A stretch of 51,550 bases of DNA from Cysteiniphilum halobium (GCF_003574425.1 NZ_QLIU01000027.1:1-51550), one strand, 5' to 3'. Counted from the stretch's first letter, positions 37,825 to 47,774 are shown. Program-made: numbers and translations. Notes: generated by a model not told the origin, from the letters alone.

Positions 37825-38178
37825 AAATTTTAAACTCCTTTTAAAGGTTGATTATTTGGAATCTTGTTTTAACTTCATTCCCATCAAAAGTGTAGCCTAA
37901 AAACCTGATCTTTGGCTAGTTTGTTCATGTGAATATCTGCGATTTTTTGCAATACTACTCATGTACTGTGTGATCATCGAGATATAACTGCTCTCAAGGT
38001 AAGCATATTTCTGGCTAGTAACCCAAAGTTACTTCAAAGACTTAATTTTGCACTGAGTTTCATATCAAAACATCTTGCAAGTGCTATACCAAGCTTATCG
38101 TTTTTTTGCTACAATCGCCTGCGTTACAAAAATCTATCTATGATTAACTTCAGCAAAAATAAAATTAAGGATTCTTAA
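37825..38178. other. 354-bp gap upstream of ettA
   Basis: No gene seen. It contains a 6-bp inverted repeat AGTAAC/GTTACT (38017-38033) and, 63 bp before the ettA ATG, TGCTACAAT, an extended -10 box on the plus strand (38108-38116) that probably starts ettA transcription. Confidence 0.4.
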
Positions 38179-39855
38179 ATGTCTGAACAATATATTTATT
38201 CGATGCATCGTGTCGGCAAAGTAGTACCACCTAATCGCTATATCTTGAAAGATATTTCGCTATCTTTTTTTGATGGTGCTAAGATTGGTGTTCTGGGTCT
38301 TAATGGCTCAGGGAAGTCGACACTTCTGCGCATTATGGCAGGACTTGATACCGAAATTGTCGGTGAAGCAGCGCCTCGCAAGGGTGTTAAAATTGGTTAT
38401 TTACCGCAAGAACCACAACTTGACCCAACAAAAGATGTTAAAGGCAATGTCGAAGAAGCCTTAGCCGACTTAAAAGCACTGGTTACCCGTTTTGATGAAA
38501 TTAGCATGAAATTTTGTGAGCCAATGTCCGATGATGAAATGAACAAACTGCTTGCTGAACAAGGTGATCTACAAAACAAAATCGATGCCGCAGGTGCCTG
38601 GGAGATCGATCGCAAACTTGAGATTGCAGCTGAGGCACTTCGTCTACCGGCATGGGACGCTGATGTTTCAAAGCTTTCAGGCGGTGAAGTACGTCGTGTC
38701 GCCCTATGTAAACTACTATTATCATCTCCTGATATTCTGCTACTAGATGAACCAACAAACCATTTAGATGCTGAAAGCGTCGCTTGGCTTGAGCGCTTCT
38801 TACAAGAATACAAAGGTACCGTCGTTGCCATTACCCATGATCGCTACTTCTTAGATAATGTTGCTGAATGGATCCTTGAGCTTGATCGCGGTGAAGGTAT
38901 TCCTTTTAAAGGCAACTACTCAAGCTGGTTAGAGCAAAAAGAAGCACGTCTAGCCCAAGAAGAGAAAAAACAAACAGCGCATAGAAAAGCATTACAGCAA
39001 GAGCTTGAATGGGTACGCCAAAATGCTAAAGGTCGTCAAGCCAAATCAAAAGCACGTTTATCTCGCTTTGATGAATTAAGCTCACAGGAATTCCAAGAGC
39101 GCAATGCCACACAGGACTTATACATCCCACCAGGGCCTCGTTTAGGTAATAAAGTCATTAATATTGATGGCATTAGTAAAGGCTTTGGTGACCGATTATT
39201 GATTGATCAGCTTGGCTTTGAAGTCCCAGCTGGTTCCATCGTTGGCATTATTGGCCCCAATGGTGCTGGTAAATCAACATTCTTTAAAATGGTTTCAGGC
39301 ATTGAAACACCAGATGCTGGCAATGTCGAGTTTGGTGAAACGGTTGAACTTGCCTATGTTAACCAGTCACGTGACACCTTAGATAACAACAAAACTGTAT
39401 GGGAAGAAATCTCTGACGGATTGGATGTCATCACCGTTGGTAAATACACCATTGCCTCACGTCAATATGTTGGACGCTTTAACTTTAAAGGCTCTGATCA
39501 GCAAAAATTTATCCACCAACTTTCCGGTGGTGAGCGCAATCGCGTGCATTTAGCAAAGCTCTTGCGCAAGGGGGGCAATGTTATATTACTTGATGAACCA
39601 ACTAATGACCTTGATGTGGAGACATTACGTGCACTGGAGGAAGCCATTCTTGCCTTCCCAGGCTCGGTGATGATCATCTCGCATGATCGCTGGTTCTTAG
39701 ATCGTGTGGCAACACATATCTTAGCCTTTGAAGGCGAAAGTAATGTCGTATGGTTTGAGGGCAACTATGAAGCCTATATCGAAGATAAAAAGAAACGCTT
39801 AGGTGATGACTCTGTCGACCCACATCGCATTAAGTACAAGAAAATTACGGCATAG
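38179..39855 (+). CDS. ettA: Energy-dependent translational throttle protein EttA
   Basis: ABC-F protein that binds the ribosomal E site and couples translation to the ATP/ADP ratio. 558 aa against 555 in E. coli. Two ABC domains in tandem, no membrane segments: GLNGSGKST (40-48), [12 protein letters not shown] and [10 protein letters not shown] in the first, [21 protein letters not shown] and [10 protein letters not shown] in the second. The arm and linker, including [16 protein letters not shown], are typical of EttA rather than Uup or YheS. The end overlaps the converging aminotransferase gene by 11 bp. Confidence 0.97.
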   Translation: MSEQYIYSMHRVGKVVPPNRYILKDISLSFFDGAKIGVLGLNGSGKSTLLRIMAGLDTEIVGEAAPRKGVKIGYLPQEPQLDPTKDVKGNVEEALADLKALVTRFDEISMKFCEPMSDDEMNKLLAEQGDLQNKIDAAGAWEIDRKLEIAAEALRLPAWDADVSKLSGGEVRRVALCKLLLSSPDILLLDEPTNHLDAESVAWLERFLQEYKGTVVAITHDRYFLDNVAEWILELDRGEGIPFKGNYSSWLEQKEARLAQEEKKQTAHRKALQQELEWVRQNAKGRQAKSKARLSRFDELSSQEFQERNATQDLYIPPGPRLGNKVINIDGISKGFGDRLLIDQLGFEVPAGSIVGIIGPNGAGKSTFFKMVSGIETPDAGNVEFGETVELAYVNQSRDTLDNNKTVWEEISDGLDVITVGKYTIASRQYVGRFNFKGSDQQKFIHQLSGGERNRVHLAKLLRKGGNVILLDEPTNDLDVETLRALEEAILAFPGSVMIISHDRWFLDRVATHILAFEGESNVVWFEGNYEAYIEDKKKRLGDDSVDPHRIKYKKITA

Positions 39856-41086
39856 TTTCCTGCAACATCTGCTCAATCCTATCTAAACCAAGCTTAATCT
39901 CATCAAAGCTTGGGCCAAAGCTTAAACGCACATACTTCTTCAATCGTGTATTAATGACCTTGCGTCGTTGCCCTGGGTTGACATCAAAAAACTCGCCCGG
40001 TACACAAATCACTTTGTAGTGTAATAAAGCTTTAAAAAACTTCATACCATCAGCCAGACTCTCTGGAAGATTCTCTAAAGACACAAAACAATAAAATCCA
40101 CCTTCAGGTACTCGTGATAGTACAAACCCCATCTTTTTTAGTCTTGATACCATATAATCACGTTTTTTAACAAACGCATTTTGAATAGAGTCAGCTTCTT
40201 GATCAGCATGTTTAAGATCCAATAATGGTACAACTGCTTTTTGTATCGCGTGCACCGCCCCACCATCTAAAAATGATCCCGCTGAAGCAATACCTTCAAT
40301 TACCTCTTTTGGTCCTAGTGTCCATGAGATACGTAGCCCTGGATAACGCCAGTTTTTTGTAAGCCCATCAACAATTAAAATATTATCTCTCTCAACATCT
40401 TTTATATAAGCTGCAGCACTTAATGTTTTTTGGTTTTGTGCATACAAATAATGTGAATAAAACTCATCAAAAATCATCGAACAACCGATATTTTTCGCTG
40501 AATCAATAAGTTGTTTTAATTCATCGCCAATAATAATTTGTCCTGTTGGATTGCATGGATTAGATAAAAGCATTGCCCCTAACCCCATATTAATCATTGC
40601 TTTTTCCATCTCATTGGCATCAGGCTTAAAGCCATCAGCAATGCGGTATGATATTGGCATCGATACAAAGCCACCAAAGACATTTAATAACTCTTCATAA
40701 GCTGTATAGTCCGGCAGAAAATGTCCAAGATTAATATTATTCATCGTTGCTGCTATTCGGCAAAGTGCTAAACGCCCACCAGAAGAAATCGCCACGTTTT
40801 CATAGGTATATTGCGATTTTTTATCAAAGCGGTAACGTTGATTATATAATTCCGCCACTGCTTTTCTAAGCTCAATATCACCTGCTACTGGACTATATTC
40901 AGCTGAAATTTGATCTAATGAGATATCTTTTAAACGTGTTGGACTTTCAGGCATAGCACCTGTTTCAGGAGCCCCTTGTCCTAGATTCGACCATTCAGGA
41001 TTACCATAATAAAAGCCATGCGCTTGCGCTTTGGACATGACGTAAATCACCCCAGTTTTCGGAACTTTCTTAAAACTGCTTTCCAT
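39845..41086 (-). CDS. Class I/II pyridoxal-phosphate aminotransferase
   Basis: 413-aa fold-type I aminotransferase. Cofactor residues seen: SNPCNPTG (175-182, N179), FDEFYSHY (D207) and the Schiff-base lysine K244 in [16 protein letters not shown]; the terminal arginine is in YVRLSFGPS. The opening region with [10 protein letters not shown] is typical of the aspartate/tyrosine aminotransferase class. Substrate cannot be assigned. Stands alone on the minus strand, convergent with ettA, and 164 bp upstream of its start comes glpD. Confidence 0.88.
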   Translation of the reverse strand: MESSFKKVPKTGVIYVMSKAQAHGFYYGNPEWSNLGQGAPETGAMPESPTRLKDISLDQISAEYSPVAGDIELRKAVAELYNQRYRFDKKSQYTYENVAISSGGRLALCRIAATMNNINLGHFLPDYTAYEELLNVFGGFVSMPISYRIADGFKPDANEMEKAMINMGLGAMLLSNPCNPTGQIIIGDELKQLIDSAKNIGCSMIFDEFYSHYLYAQNQKTLSAAAYIKDVERDNILIVDGLTKNWRYPGLRISWTLGPKEVIEGIASAGSFLDGGAVHAIQKAVVPLLDLKHADQEADSIQNAFVKKRDYMVSRLKKMGFVLSRVPEGGFYCFVSLENLPESLADGMKFFKALLHYKVICVPGEFFDVNPGQRRKVINTRLKKYVRLSFGPSFDEIKLGLDRIEQMLQETMP

Positions 41087-41158
41087 TTAATTTCCTTTGT
41101 TTTTCTACATCACTGCTCACATTTGGCTTGGATTTCACATCTGTTATCAAAGCTTTAA

Positions 41159-41190
41159 CCACGCCCTTCGACTATGCTCAGGGAACGTTA
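41159..41190. repeat. Short repeat-like motif CCTTCGACTATGCTCAGGGA
   Basis: CCTTCGACTATGCTCAGGGA with outer CCCT/AGGG complementarity lies in the gap between the aminotransferase and glpD. Motifs of this type recur in intergenic DNA of many bacteria. Only one copy was noticed in this window. Confidence 0.25.
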
Positions 41191-41250
41191 AGTCAATCAT
41201 TTTAACTGCGCTTAAGCCAATATTTATCTAAAAAGTCCTTCAACTTGCAT

Positions 41251-42798
41251 TTACAGTGATTTCAAATGATTGTCCAACCATTGCGTCAATTGCGCAACTT
41301 CACCTTTCTTCAGCCATAACCCAAGCTTACTGCGACGCCACAATAACGCACCAACATCACGTACCCATTCATGTTCAATCAAATATTCAACTTCTTGTTG
41401 GTATAGGTTATAACCAAAACATATACCTAAATCATCATAAGATTGTGCATCCTTTAATACATCAATACTTTGCATACCATATGATGACGCTAAACGATAA
41501 ATGTGCTTCTCCTGAAGCCATGGATAAGTAGAGGTTAACTTTGCCAAAATCTCAGTAAATGTATTGGCTTCACCACCTGGCGTTGCTATCTTATCAGTCG
41601 TACAGTCTTTCATGTCAGGAAAGAAAGGAGCAAGCTTATCGACAACATGTTTGGACAAAGTGCGATAGGTCGTAATCTTGCCACCAAAAATCGATAATAC
41701 TGGCAGTCGTCCGTGATCATCTTCAAGTTCCAAGTGATATTCACGCGTAATTTTAGAAGGATTCTTAGCATGATCATCATACAACGGGCGCACGCCGGCA
41801 TAACTCCAGATAATATCTTTTGGCGCAATTTTACTCTTGAAATAACCATTGATCAGCTGGCATAAATAATTGGTTTCTTCTTGGCTAATGGTGATATCTC
41901 GTGGATCACCTTGGTAATCGACATCCGTTGTACCAATTAACGTAAATTCATTGTTATGCTCACCCGTAAAACCATATGGCAGTGCAAAGACAATACGACC
42001 ATCTGCATTCTGAAGGATATAAGCATGATCTCCCTCATATAGCTTTGGCACCACAATGTGACTGCCTTTAATCAAGCGCACCGCTGAGCGCGAATTTGTC
42101 TCCAATACATCGTGGATCACATTGGCAACCCAAGGACCTGCAGCATTGACAACTGCTTTAGCAACTATCGTTATTTCATCACACTTATCATTTATAAGTT
42201 TTGCTTGCCAGTTATTTTGTACTTTTTTCACCTCAACACATTGATATGGCATCAAGATCTTAGCACCATGCGTCTTGGCTTGTTGTGCATTAAGCATGGT
42301 CATACGCGCATCATCAATCCGACAATCGGAATAGACAAAGCCAACACTAAAGTCATCGATTAGATTCTGACCCTCCAGTGTATTAACTAATGATATCTTT
42401 TGCGATTTTTTTAATGACATCTTACCAGCTAAAAAGTCATATAAGAACATACCAATACGAATCATCCATACCGGACGTAAATGTTTAGCATGTGGCAAGA
42501 CAAAACGCAAAGGATGAATAATATGTGGTGCTTTTTTAAGAAGTACTTCACGCTCTTTTAAAGCCTCCTTGACCAACTTAAACTCATATTGCTCTAGATA
42601 GCGTAACCCACCATGTACAAGCTTACTACTGGCCGATGATGTTGCTGAGGCAAAGTCTTTTGCTTCGCATAATGTAACAGTTAAACCTCTTAATGCGGCA
42701 TCAACGGCTACACCTGTACCATTAACGCCACCACCAATCACTAAAACATCGGTATGAATAATATTATCTTTTTGTGCCTGCATGACTGTGTTTTTCAC
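41251..42798 (-). CDS. glpD: Aerobic glycerol-3-phosphate dehydrogenase
   Basis: Membrane-associated FAD enzyme oxidising glycerol-3-phosphate to dihydroxyacetone phosphate and passing electrons to quinone. 515 aa against 501 in E. coli. FAD motif VIGGGVNGTG (20-29), then ATSSASSKLVHGGLRYLEQYEF, RLIKGSHIVVPK, GTTDVDYQGDP and SIFGGKITTYR, all closely matching GlpD. The first 15 residues are an extension; GTG 42798 or ATG 42783 could both be used and neither has a clear ribosome site. No glpK or glpF adjoins it. Confidence 0.95.
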   Translation of the reverse strand: MKNTVMQAQKDNIIHTDVLVIGGGVNGTGVAVDAALRGLTVTLCEAKDFASATSSASSKLVHGGLRYLEQYEFKLVKEALKEREVLLKKAPHIIHPLRFVLPHAKHLRPVWMIRIGMFLYDFLAGKMSLKKSQKISLVNTLEGQNLIDDFSVGFVYSDCRIDDARMTMLNAQQAKTHGAKILMPYQCVEVKKVQNNWQAKLINDKCDEITIVAKAVVNAAGPWVANVIHDVLETNSRSAVRLIKGSHIVVPKLYEGDHAYILQNADGRIVFALPYGFTGEHNNEFTLIGTTDVDYQGDPRDITISQEETNYLCQLINGYFKSKIAPKDIIWSYAGVRPLYDDHAKNPSKITREYHLELEDDHGRLPVLSIFGGKITTYRTLSKHVVDKLAPFFPDMKDCTTDKIATPGGEANTFTEILAKLTSTYPWLQEKHIYRLASSYGMQSIDVLKDAQSYDDLGICFGYNLYQQEVEYLIEHEWVRDVGALLWRRSKLGLWLKKGEVAQLTQWLDNHLKSL

Positions 42799-42869
42799 CG
42801 TTAGGTTAATAAGCAGTTTGCTATTGTAGCCAAAATTAAGCCTTTTTTCTAATGATTAAAAACACAGTG

Positions 42870-42898
42870 TTGACATATTATTCAAATCGGTTCAAAAT
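42870..42898 (+). promoter_or_regulatory. Promoter-like sequence with consensus -35
   Basis: TTGACA (42870-42875), 17 bases, then CAAAAT (42893-42898). It reads toward rpsT, whose start is about 290 bp downstream, and would give a long leader. The weak -10 makes it uncertain. Confidence 0.3.
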
Positions 42899-43012
42899 AC
42901 GCTGCGATTTTAAATTAGCAGTTGATCCTATTTCAGAAAAGCGTGTCCGTTTCTTGATTGTGATGATCTGCCACTTGATACCTAAAACAACTTCATGCCC
43001 ATCGTAAATCAT
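42878..43012 (-). CDS. Possible small or relic ORF, 44 aa
   Basis: In the 387-bp gap between glpD and rpsT the minus strand has a frame open for about 70 codons. From ATG 43012 it encodes 44 residues, beginning MIYDGHEVVLGIKWQIITIK and ending in a basic tail. No ribosome site is visible before the ATG, and coding-like sequence continues upstream to the hairpin at 43048-43108. It may be the end of a lost gene, or chance. Not recognised. Confidence 0.25.
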   Translation of the reverse strand: MIYDGHEVVLGIKWQIITIKKRTRFSEIGSTANLKSQRILNRFE

Positions 43013-43047
43013 TTTGCGGTGTTTAATGTCAAAGAAATTTTTGATGA

Positions 43048-43108
43048 TTTTGGGTGATTGGATTGCAGGTAATAGCTTAGACTATTGGCAAAATCCAATC
43101 ACCTAAAA
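43048..43108. repeat. Long inverted repeat upstream of rpsT
   Basis: GGTGATTGGATT (43053-43064) is the exact complement of 43092-43103, and the pairing extends outward through one G-T pair to 17 bp. Within the loop AATAG (43071-43075) and CTATT (43082-43086) pair again. It could be a terminator for a former gene, the end of a small mobile element, or part of the rpsT leader. Confidence 0.6.
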
Positions 43109-43185
43109 GTACGGGAAATTCAATGGCAGAAGTACTGCAGAAATAGTTTGCGTTGGGCGTGTAATTAAATAATCGGAGAAGAACA

Positions 43186-43461
43186 TTGGCTAATAGTAAG
43201 CAAGCTAAAAAACGTGTAAGACAAGCAGAAAAAAACCGTCAGCACAACATGTCTCGTCGTTCAATGATGAGAACTTTTATGAAGAAAACCATTAAAGCGA
43301 TTGAAGCAAACGATTTACCTTTAGCAAAAGATTGTTTTGCTAAACTTCAACCTGTGCTAGATCGCTATGCGACTAAAGGTTTGATCCACAAGAATAAAGC
43401 AGCGCGCCATAAGAGCCGTCTTGTTGCTAAAATCAAAGCATTGGAAGTTGCTGCTGCGTAA
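43186..43461 (+). CDS. rpsT: 30S ribosomal protein S20
   Basis: Primary 16S rRNA-binding protein of the small subunit, 91 aa (E. coli 87). It opens [20 protein letters not shown], the typical S20 start, and is strongly basic and helical. The initiation codon is TTG (UUG), with CGGAGAA six to ten bases before it. E. coli rpsT also starts with UUG, which there serves feedback control by free S20, so the same regulation is likely. A strong terminator follows at once. Confidence 0.96.
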   Translation: MANSKQAKKRVRQAEKNRQHNMSRRSMMRTFMKKTIKAIEANDLPLAKDCFAKLQPVLDRYATKGLIHKNKAARHKSRLVAKIKALEVAAA

Positions 43462-43482
43462 TTATGCATCAGCTGGTTGATT

Positions 43483-43511
43483 AAAAAGCTCCTTAACGGG
43501 GCTTTTTTTTT
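43483..43511 (+). terminator. Rho-independent terminator of rpsT
   Basis: AAAAAGCTCC, loop TTAAC, GGGGCTTTTT: a 10-bp stem with one T-G pair, followed by more T. It lies 22 bp after the rpsT stop and 27 bp before lpxD, so lpxD probably has its own start or relies on read-through. Confidence 0.9.
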
Positions 43512-43533
43512 ATATAAATAAGGATATATAAAC

Positions 43534-44556
43534 ATGTACTCACTTAAAACACTTGCCGAAGATCTTGGTGGCTATGTCCATGGTGATGACTCTGTTGTTG
43601 TTAATCGTTTAGCAACGCTTAAAGGTGCAAAATCCGGGCATCTGTCGTTCTTAGCCAATAGCAAATATATCAGCGACCTTAAAGAAACCAAGGCTTCAGC
43701 AGTTTTATTAACAAAAGAAGCCCTTGAACTTTGTCCAACCAATGCAGTGGTTTTGGATAATCCTTATCTTGCCTTTGCCAAGGTTGCCGCTTTGTTCAAT
43801 CGCACACCTAAAGCGCACACTGGTATTCACCCAAATGCGACGATTGCAAACTCTGCTAAAATTGCCAAGAATGCATCGATTGGTGCAAATGCTGTTATTG
43901 GTGAACACGTCATCATTGCTGAAGATGCGATTATTGGTGCTAATTGCGTTATTTTAGATAACTCCAGCATTGGTAAAAAAACAGAGCTAAAACCCAATGT
44001 CACTATTTATCACAGTGTGCATATTGGTGAACACTGCATTATTCATGCCAATACTGTGATTGGCTCAGATGGTTTTGGTAATGCCAAAGATGAAAAGGGT
44101 AACTGGGTTAAAATTCCGCAAATCGGGGGAGTTACAATTGGTAATCATGTTGAAATAGGTGCTAGCACATCCATTGATCGCGGTGCTATTGATGACACAA
44201 TCATCGCCGATGGTGTGAAAATCGATAATCAAGTGCAGATTGCACATAATGTTATCATTGGTGAGAATACCGCAGTTGCTGGATCAACAGGCATAGCGGG
44301 ATCCGTTACTATTGGTAAAAACTGCTTACTTGGCGGTCAAGTTGGTGTTAGTGGTCACTTAGAAATCTGCGATGGTGTTTTGTTAGCTGCGGCCTCAAAT
44401 GTGAGTAAGAGCATTACCGAGCCTGGTTTTTATACTGCAGCCTTTAACGCTCGTCCCCATATGGAATGGAAACGCACTAGTGCACGCATATTTAGGTTAG
44501 ATAAACTTGAAACTCGTGTTAAAATGCTCGAGCAAAAATGCAAAGATTCTGAATAA
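43534..44556 (+). CDS. lpxD: UDP-3-O-acylglucosamine N-acyltransferase
   Basis: Third step of lipid A synthesis, adding the N-linked acyl chain from acyl-ACP. 340 aa against 341 in E. coli. An N-terminal uridine-binding domain is followed by left-handed beta-helix hexapeptide repeats from about 100 to 310. The catalytic histidine is H238 in VQIAHNVIIG, equivalent to H239 of E. coli. A C-terminal helix closes the trimer. First gene of lpxD-fabZ-lpxA-lpxB; bamA and the skp gene, usual upstream neighbours, are absent here. Confidence 0.96.
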   Translation: MYSLKTLAEDLGGYVHGDDSVVVNRLATLKGAKSGHLSFLANSKYISDLKETKASAVLLTKEALELCPTNAVVLDNPYLAFAKVAALFNRTPKAHTGIHPNATIANSAKIAKNASIGANAVIGEHVIIAEDAIIGANCVILDNSSIGKKTELKPNVTIYHSVHIGEHCIIHANTVIGSDGFGNAKDEKGNWVKIPQIGGVTIGNHVEIGASTSIDRGAIDDTIIADGVKIDNQVQIAHNVIIGENTAVAGSTGIAGSVTIGKNCLLGGQVGVSGHLEICDGVLLAAASNVSKSITEPGFYTAAFNARPHMEWKRTSARIFRLDKLETRVKMLEQKCKDSE

Positions 44557-44578
44557 ACCAACGTAAGGCACATTACAC

Positions 44579-45031
44579 ATGCAGCTTAACATTCAACAAA
44601 TTAAAGAAATTTTACCGCACCGCTACCCTTTCTTAATGATTGATAAAATCCTTGAAATCAATGTTGAGGAAGGCATTGCGATTGCTCAGAAAAATGTCAC
44701 TGCCAATGAAGAGTTTTTTAATGGTCATTTTCCCAACCAACCAATTATGCCAGGGGTTCTAATCGTTGAAGCCATGGCACAAGCAATTGGCATTTTGGGT
44801 GTTAAAATGATGGGCGATGAACATGATTCACAAGATCATAAGAAGCTTTTTGTACTTGCTGGAATTGATAATGTCCGTATCAAACGCCCTGTTGTTCCAG
44901 GGGATGTATTAAAATTTCATGCAAAAATGGGAAAAATCAAGCGCGGTATGTGTAAAAGCGAAGCTGAAGCCTATGTTGATGGTGAGCTTGTTGCTAGTGC
45001 CGAGTTCCTTGCAGCCTATAGGGAAATATAA
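44579..45031 (+). CDS. fabZ: 3-hydroxyacyl-ACP dehydratase FabZ
   Basis: Dehydrates 3-hydroxyacyl-ACP in fatty acid elongation and competes with LpxA and LpxD for the same substrates. 150 aa, hot-dog fold. Key parts are the LPHRYPFLMID start, catalytic H50 in FFNGHFPNQPIMPG and E64 in VLIVEAMAQ. It starts 23 bp after lpxD and ends 3 bp before lpxA. Confidence 0.97.
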   Translation: MQLNIQQIKEILPHRYPFLMIDKILEINVEEGIAIAQKNVTANEEFFNGHFPNQPIMPGVLIVEAMAQAIGILGVKMMGDEHDSQDHKKLFVLAGIDNVRIKRPVVPGDVLKFHAKMGKIKRGMCKSEAEAYVDGELVASAEFLAAYREI

Positions 45032-45033
45032 AC

Positions 45034-45807
45034 GTGATTGATAGCAGAGCAGTTATCCATGAAACAGCAGAAATTGCTGATGATGTCACGATAGGCCCAT
45101 ATGCTATTATTGGTGAAAATACCAAAATTGGTGAAGGCTGTAATATCTCTGCTCATGCGGTTATTGGTAAAAATGCTGTTATCGGCAAAAATAACCGCAT
45201 ATTTCAATTCGCCTCTGTAGGTGAAGAACCCATTGATCGTACTTTTCATGGGGAGTTTTCACAGCTTATTTTGGGTGATAACAATATTATTCGTGAATGT
45301 GTTACAATCCATGGGGGTACCGCCAAAGAAGATGGCATTACTCGTGTTGGTAATAACAATCTGATTATGAATTATGTTCACATTGGCCATGACTGTCGTG
45401 TTGGTAACAATGTCACACTTGTGAATAACGCTGCCCTTGCCGGGCATGTACATGTCGATGATTTTGCCACCATAGGTATCAATTCGGGAATTCACCAGTT
45501 TTGCCGCATTGGCGCATATGCCTTTATTGCGCATATGGCGCTTATCACGCAGGATGTACCACCTTATCTGATGGTCGCGTCATTACCGACCACATCGCCT
45601 TGTGGCATTAATGTCGAAGGTTTGAAAAGAGCCGGGTTCTCCTCACAAGACATTCGTCAGTTGCGTGAAGCTTATAAGGTCATTTATCGTCAAGGTTTAC
45701 GGTTGGTTGAAGCGATTGAGAAGCTTAAAGTCATGCAACAAGAAACACCAGCAATTGAACGCTTTGTCACATTATTGGAAAGCTCAAAACGTGGGATCAT
45801 TCGCTAA
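45034..45807 (+). CDS. lpxA: UDP-N-acetylglucosamine O-acyltransferase
   Basis: First step of lipid A synthesis. 257 aa against 262 in E. coli, beta-helix of hexapeptide repeats followed by a helical C-terminus (GLKRAGFSSQDIRQLREAYK). The catalytic histidine is H119 in VHIGHDCRVG, the counterpart of H125. It begins with GTG (MIDSRAVIH) 2 bp after the fabZ stop, and its last base is the first of lpxB, so the genes are tightly coupled. The chain length used cannot be told by eye. Confidence 0.97.
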   Translation: MIDSRAVIHETAEIADDVTIGPYAIIGENTKIGEGCNISAHAVIGKNAVIGKNNRIFQFASVGEEPIDRTFHGEFSQLILGDNNIIRECVTIHGGTAKEDGITRVGNNNLIMNYVHIGHDCRVGNNVTLVNNAALAGHVHVDDFATIGINSGIHQFCRIGAYAFIAHMALITQDVPPYLMVASLPTTSPCGINVEGLKRAGFSSQDIRQLREAYKVIYRQGLRLVEAIEKLKVMQQETPAIERFVTLLESSKRGIIR

Positions 45808-46943
45808 TGCGCATTATGCTTGTTGCTGGTGAACTCTCCGGCGATCAGCTTGGTGCCGGTGTTGTACGCTTATTAAAGAAGTATTATCCCAATGCCATTG
45901 TAGAAGGCATCGGTGGTGAGCAAATGATTGATGCAGGACTCAAAAGCCTCTATCCAATTGAAACATTATCTGTGATGGGACTTTTTGAGGTTTTAAAGCA
46001 TCTTCCGTCTATTTTAAAGGTGCGAAAAGGCATTCTTAAACATTGTCAAGATAATCCCCCAGATATCTATATTGGTATTGATGCACCTGACTTTAACCTC
46101 CCGATTGAAGCAAAACTAAAGGCTCGTGGCATTAAAACTGCACACTATGTCAGCCCTTCTGTTTGGGCATGGCGTGAAGGACGTATGAAAAAGATCAAAC
46201 GCGCCACCGATGTCGTTTTTGCCATTTTACCTTTTGAAGAAATTTTTTATCAGAAACACCAACACAAAGCGATCTTTGTTGGACACCCTTTAGCGAATAA
46301 AATTCCTATCTCTGAAGATACTATTAGTGCGCGCAAACAACTAGATATCGACACAAATCCAAATAAAAAAGTTATTGCACTGCTGCCTGGTAGTCGCACA
46401 CAAGAGATTGTACGCATCTTACCTGTTTTTTTGCAAAGTATTGCCCAGTTAAAAAGTCAAGGTTACGATTTTGATACCTTACTACCTGTTGCTAAAAAAA
46501 GCTTATATCACGAGGTTAATAAGCATCAAGAGCTCATTGATAAACTCAATATTCAAAAATTTGATGGCAATGCACACACCGTACTTCAAGCCTGTGACTT
46601 TGCAATGATTGCTTCAGGTACGGCAACACTAGAAGCCATGCTCTACAAAAAACCGATGATTATTGGCTATCAAATGTCAAAACTTACTGCTGCCATCGTT
46701 AAGCACATGCTAAAAACCAAATTTGTTGGCTTACCCAACATCCTTGCGGACAGGAAGGTAGTACCTGAGTTATTACAGGAAAACTTCACCGCAAATATGC
46801 TTACCCTTGAGTTGCAACGCTTTTTTGATGATCAACTTTATATCCAACAAATTAAATCAACCTTTTACACCTTACACAAACTGTTAATGCTTGACACTGA
46901 TCATAAAGTCACGGATGAAATTATAAATTTATTAGATTCTTAG
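45807..46943 (+). CDS. lpxB: Lipid A disaccharide synthase
   Basis: Family GT19 glycosyltransferase joining UDP-diacylglucosamine and lipid X. 378 aa. Conserved stretches: AGELSGDQLGAGVV at the start, GIGGEQMIDAG, DAPDFNLPIE, YVSPSVWAWREGRMKKI, FVGHPLANKI, LLPGSRTQEI and ASGTATLEAML. It overlaps lpxA by one base. zipA follows after 75 bp. Confidence 0.96.
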   Translation: MRIMLVAGELSGDQLGAGVVRLLKKYYPNAIVEGIGGEQMIDAGLKSLYPIETLSVMGLFEVLKHLPSILKVRKGILKHCQDNPPDIYIGIDAPDFNLPIEAKLKARGIKTAHYVSPSVWAWREGRMKKIKRATDVVFAILPFEEIFYQKHQHKAIFVGHPLANKIPISEDTISARKQLDIDTNPNKKVIALLPGSRTQEIVRILPVFLQSIAQLKSQGYDFDTLLPVAKKSLYHEVNKHQELIDKLNIQKFDGNAHTVLQACDFAMIASGTATLEAMLYKKPMIIGYQMSKLTAAIVKHMLKTKFVGLPNILADRKVVPELLQENFTANMLTLELQRFFDDQLYIQQIKSTFYTLHKLLMLDTDHKVTDEIINLLDS

Positions 46944-47018
46944 CGCATATGTCTTTTTAATTAGGCATGCATTGATTAGAATAAGCCTCTATTGAAGTAC
47001 GATTAATAGATTATAAAC

Positions 47019-47774
47019 ATGACGCAAGTTCAATTGATTTTATTGCTTAGTATTATTATTGTGATTTTACTGTTGATTGATGCATTTCGCCGCAGCAAAC
47101 GCAAGAAATATAAGCGTAAGATGGCAGAGCTAGAAGCCATTCAGGAAAAAGAAAGAACCATAAAAAAAGCAGAAAAAGCAACAACCAAACAAAAAGTTGA
47201 AGCCAAAAAACCGTACAAAAATACATCAACCCCTGAGAAAAAAGCGATAGATGTCGCACAAAAAATTGAACTTGATACCGATATCAAAGTTGACCCTCTA
47301 TCTGATACACCTATTAGCGTATTAGAGGAATCACACGCTGACTATCCACAGCTAGAAAAAGGCATTATTAGTTACTTTATTAGTGCACCCCGCGGTTATG
47401 TGTTTAATGGTGAAGACTTAGATACTTTATTTAAACATAATGGGCTAAGTTTTAATGCTGAAGAACAAAGCTTTGAGCTATTAACACAAGACAAAGATGT
47501 ATTATTTAGCATCAAGGCTGACGCTCCCATTAAAGGTTTTGACCCCGAGAACTTCACACAAAAAGACTATACCCGCCTGTTATGTACCTGTGAGATTGTT
47601 GACCTTATACAATTTTATGAAGCGCAAGTGTGTTTTGAGCATTTCACAAAAAGCATTGAGAAAATTAACACGCGTCTTGGTGGCACCTTGCTCAACGAAC
47701 ACAAACGCCGCTTTACCAGTCATGATGAAAGTACCTATAAGCAATATGTTAAGCAGTTTGAAAATAAAAACTAA
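47019..47774 (+). CDS. zipA: Cell division protein ZipA
   Basis: Inner-membrane anchor that binds the FtsZ C-terminal tail. 251 aa. The N-terminus is out and carries one helix (QLILLLSIIIVILLLIDAF), then a basic segment (RRSKRKKYKRKM), a charged linker rich in K, E and T, and a C-terminal FtsZ-binding domain from about 120 (IISYFISAPRGYVFNGEDL, then GFDPENFT and LGGTLLNEHKRRFT), which follows the E. coli ZipA order. The linker is shorter than in E. coli (328 aa), giving the size difference. Confidence is from architecture and motif order. Confidence 0.85.
   Translation: MTQVQLILLLSIIIVILLLIDAFRRSKRKKYKRKMAELEAIQEKERTIKKAEKATTKQKVEAKKPYKNTSTPEKKAIDVAQKIELDTDIKVDPLSDTPISVLEESHADYPQLEKGIISYFISAPRGYVFNGEDLDTLFKHNGLSFNAEEQSFELLTQDKDVLFSIKADAPIKGFDPENFTQKDYTRLLCTCEIVDLIQFYEAQVCFEHFTKSIEKINTRLGGTLLNEHKRRFTSHDESTYKQYVKQFENKN

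Noticed and set aside
38397-38831. 144-aa minus-strand frame
   Set aside because: Lies wholly within ettA opposite its conserved ABC motifs, is serine-rich and has no ribosome site.
43048-43108. CRISPR or tandem-repeat array
   Set aside because: Only one pair of inverted arms exists; there is no set of direct repeats with spacers here or elsewhere in the window.
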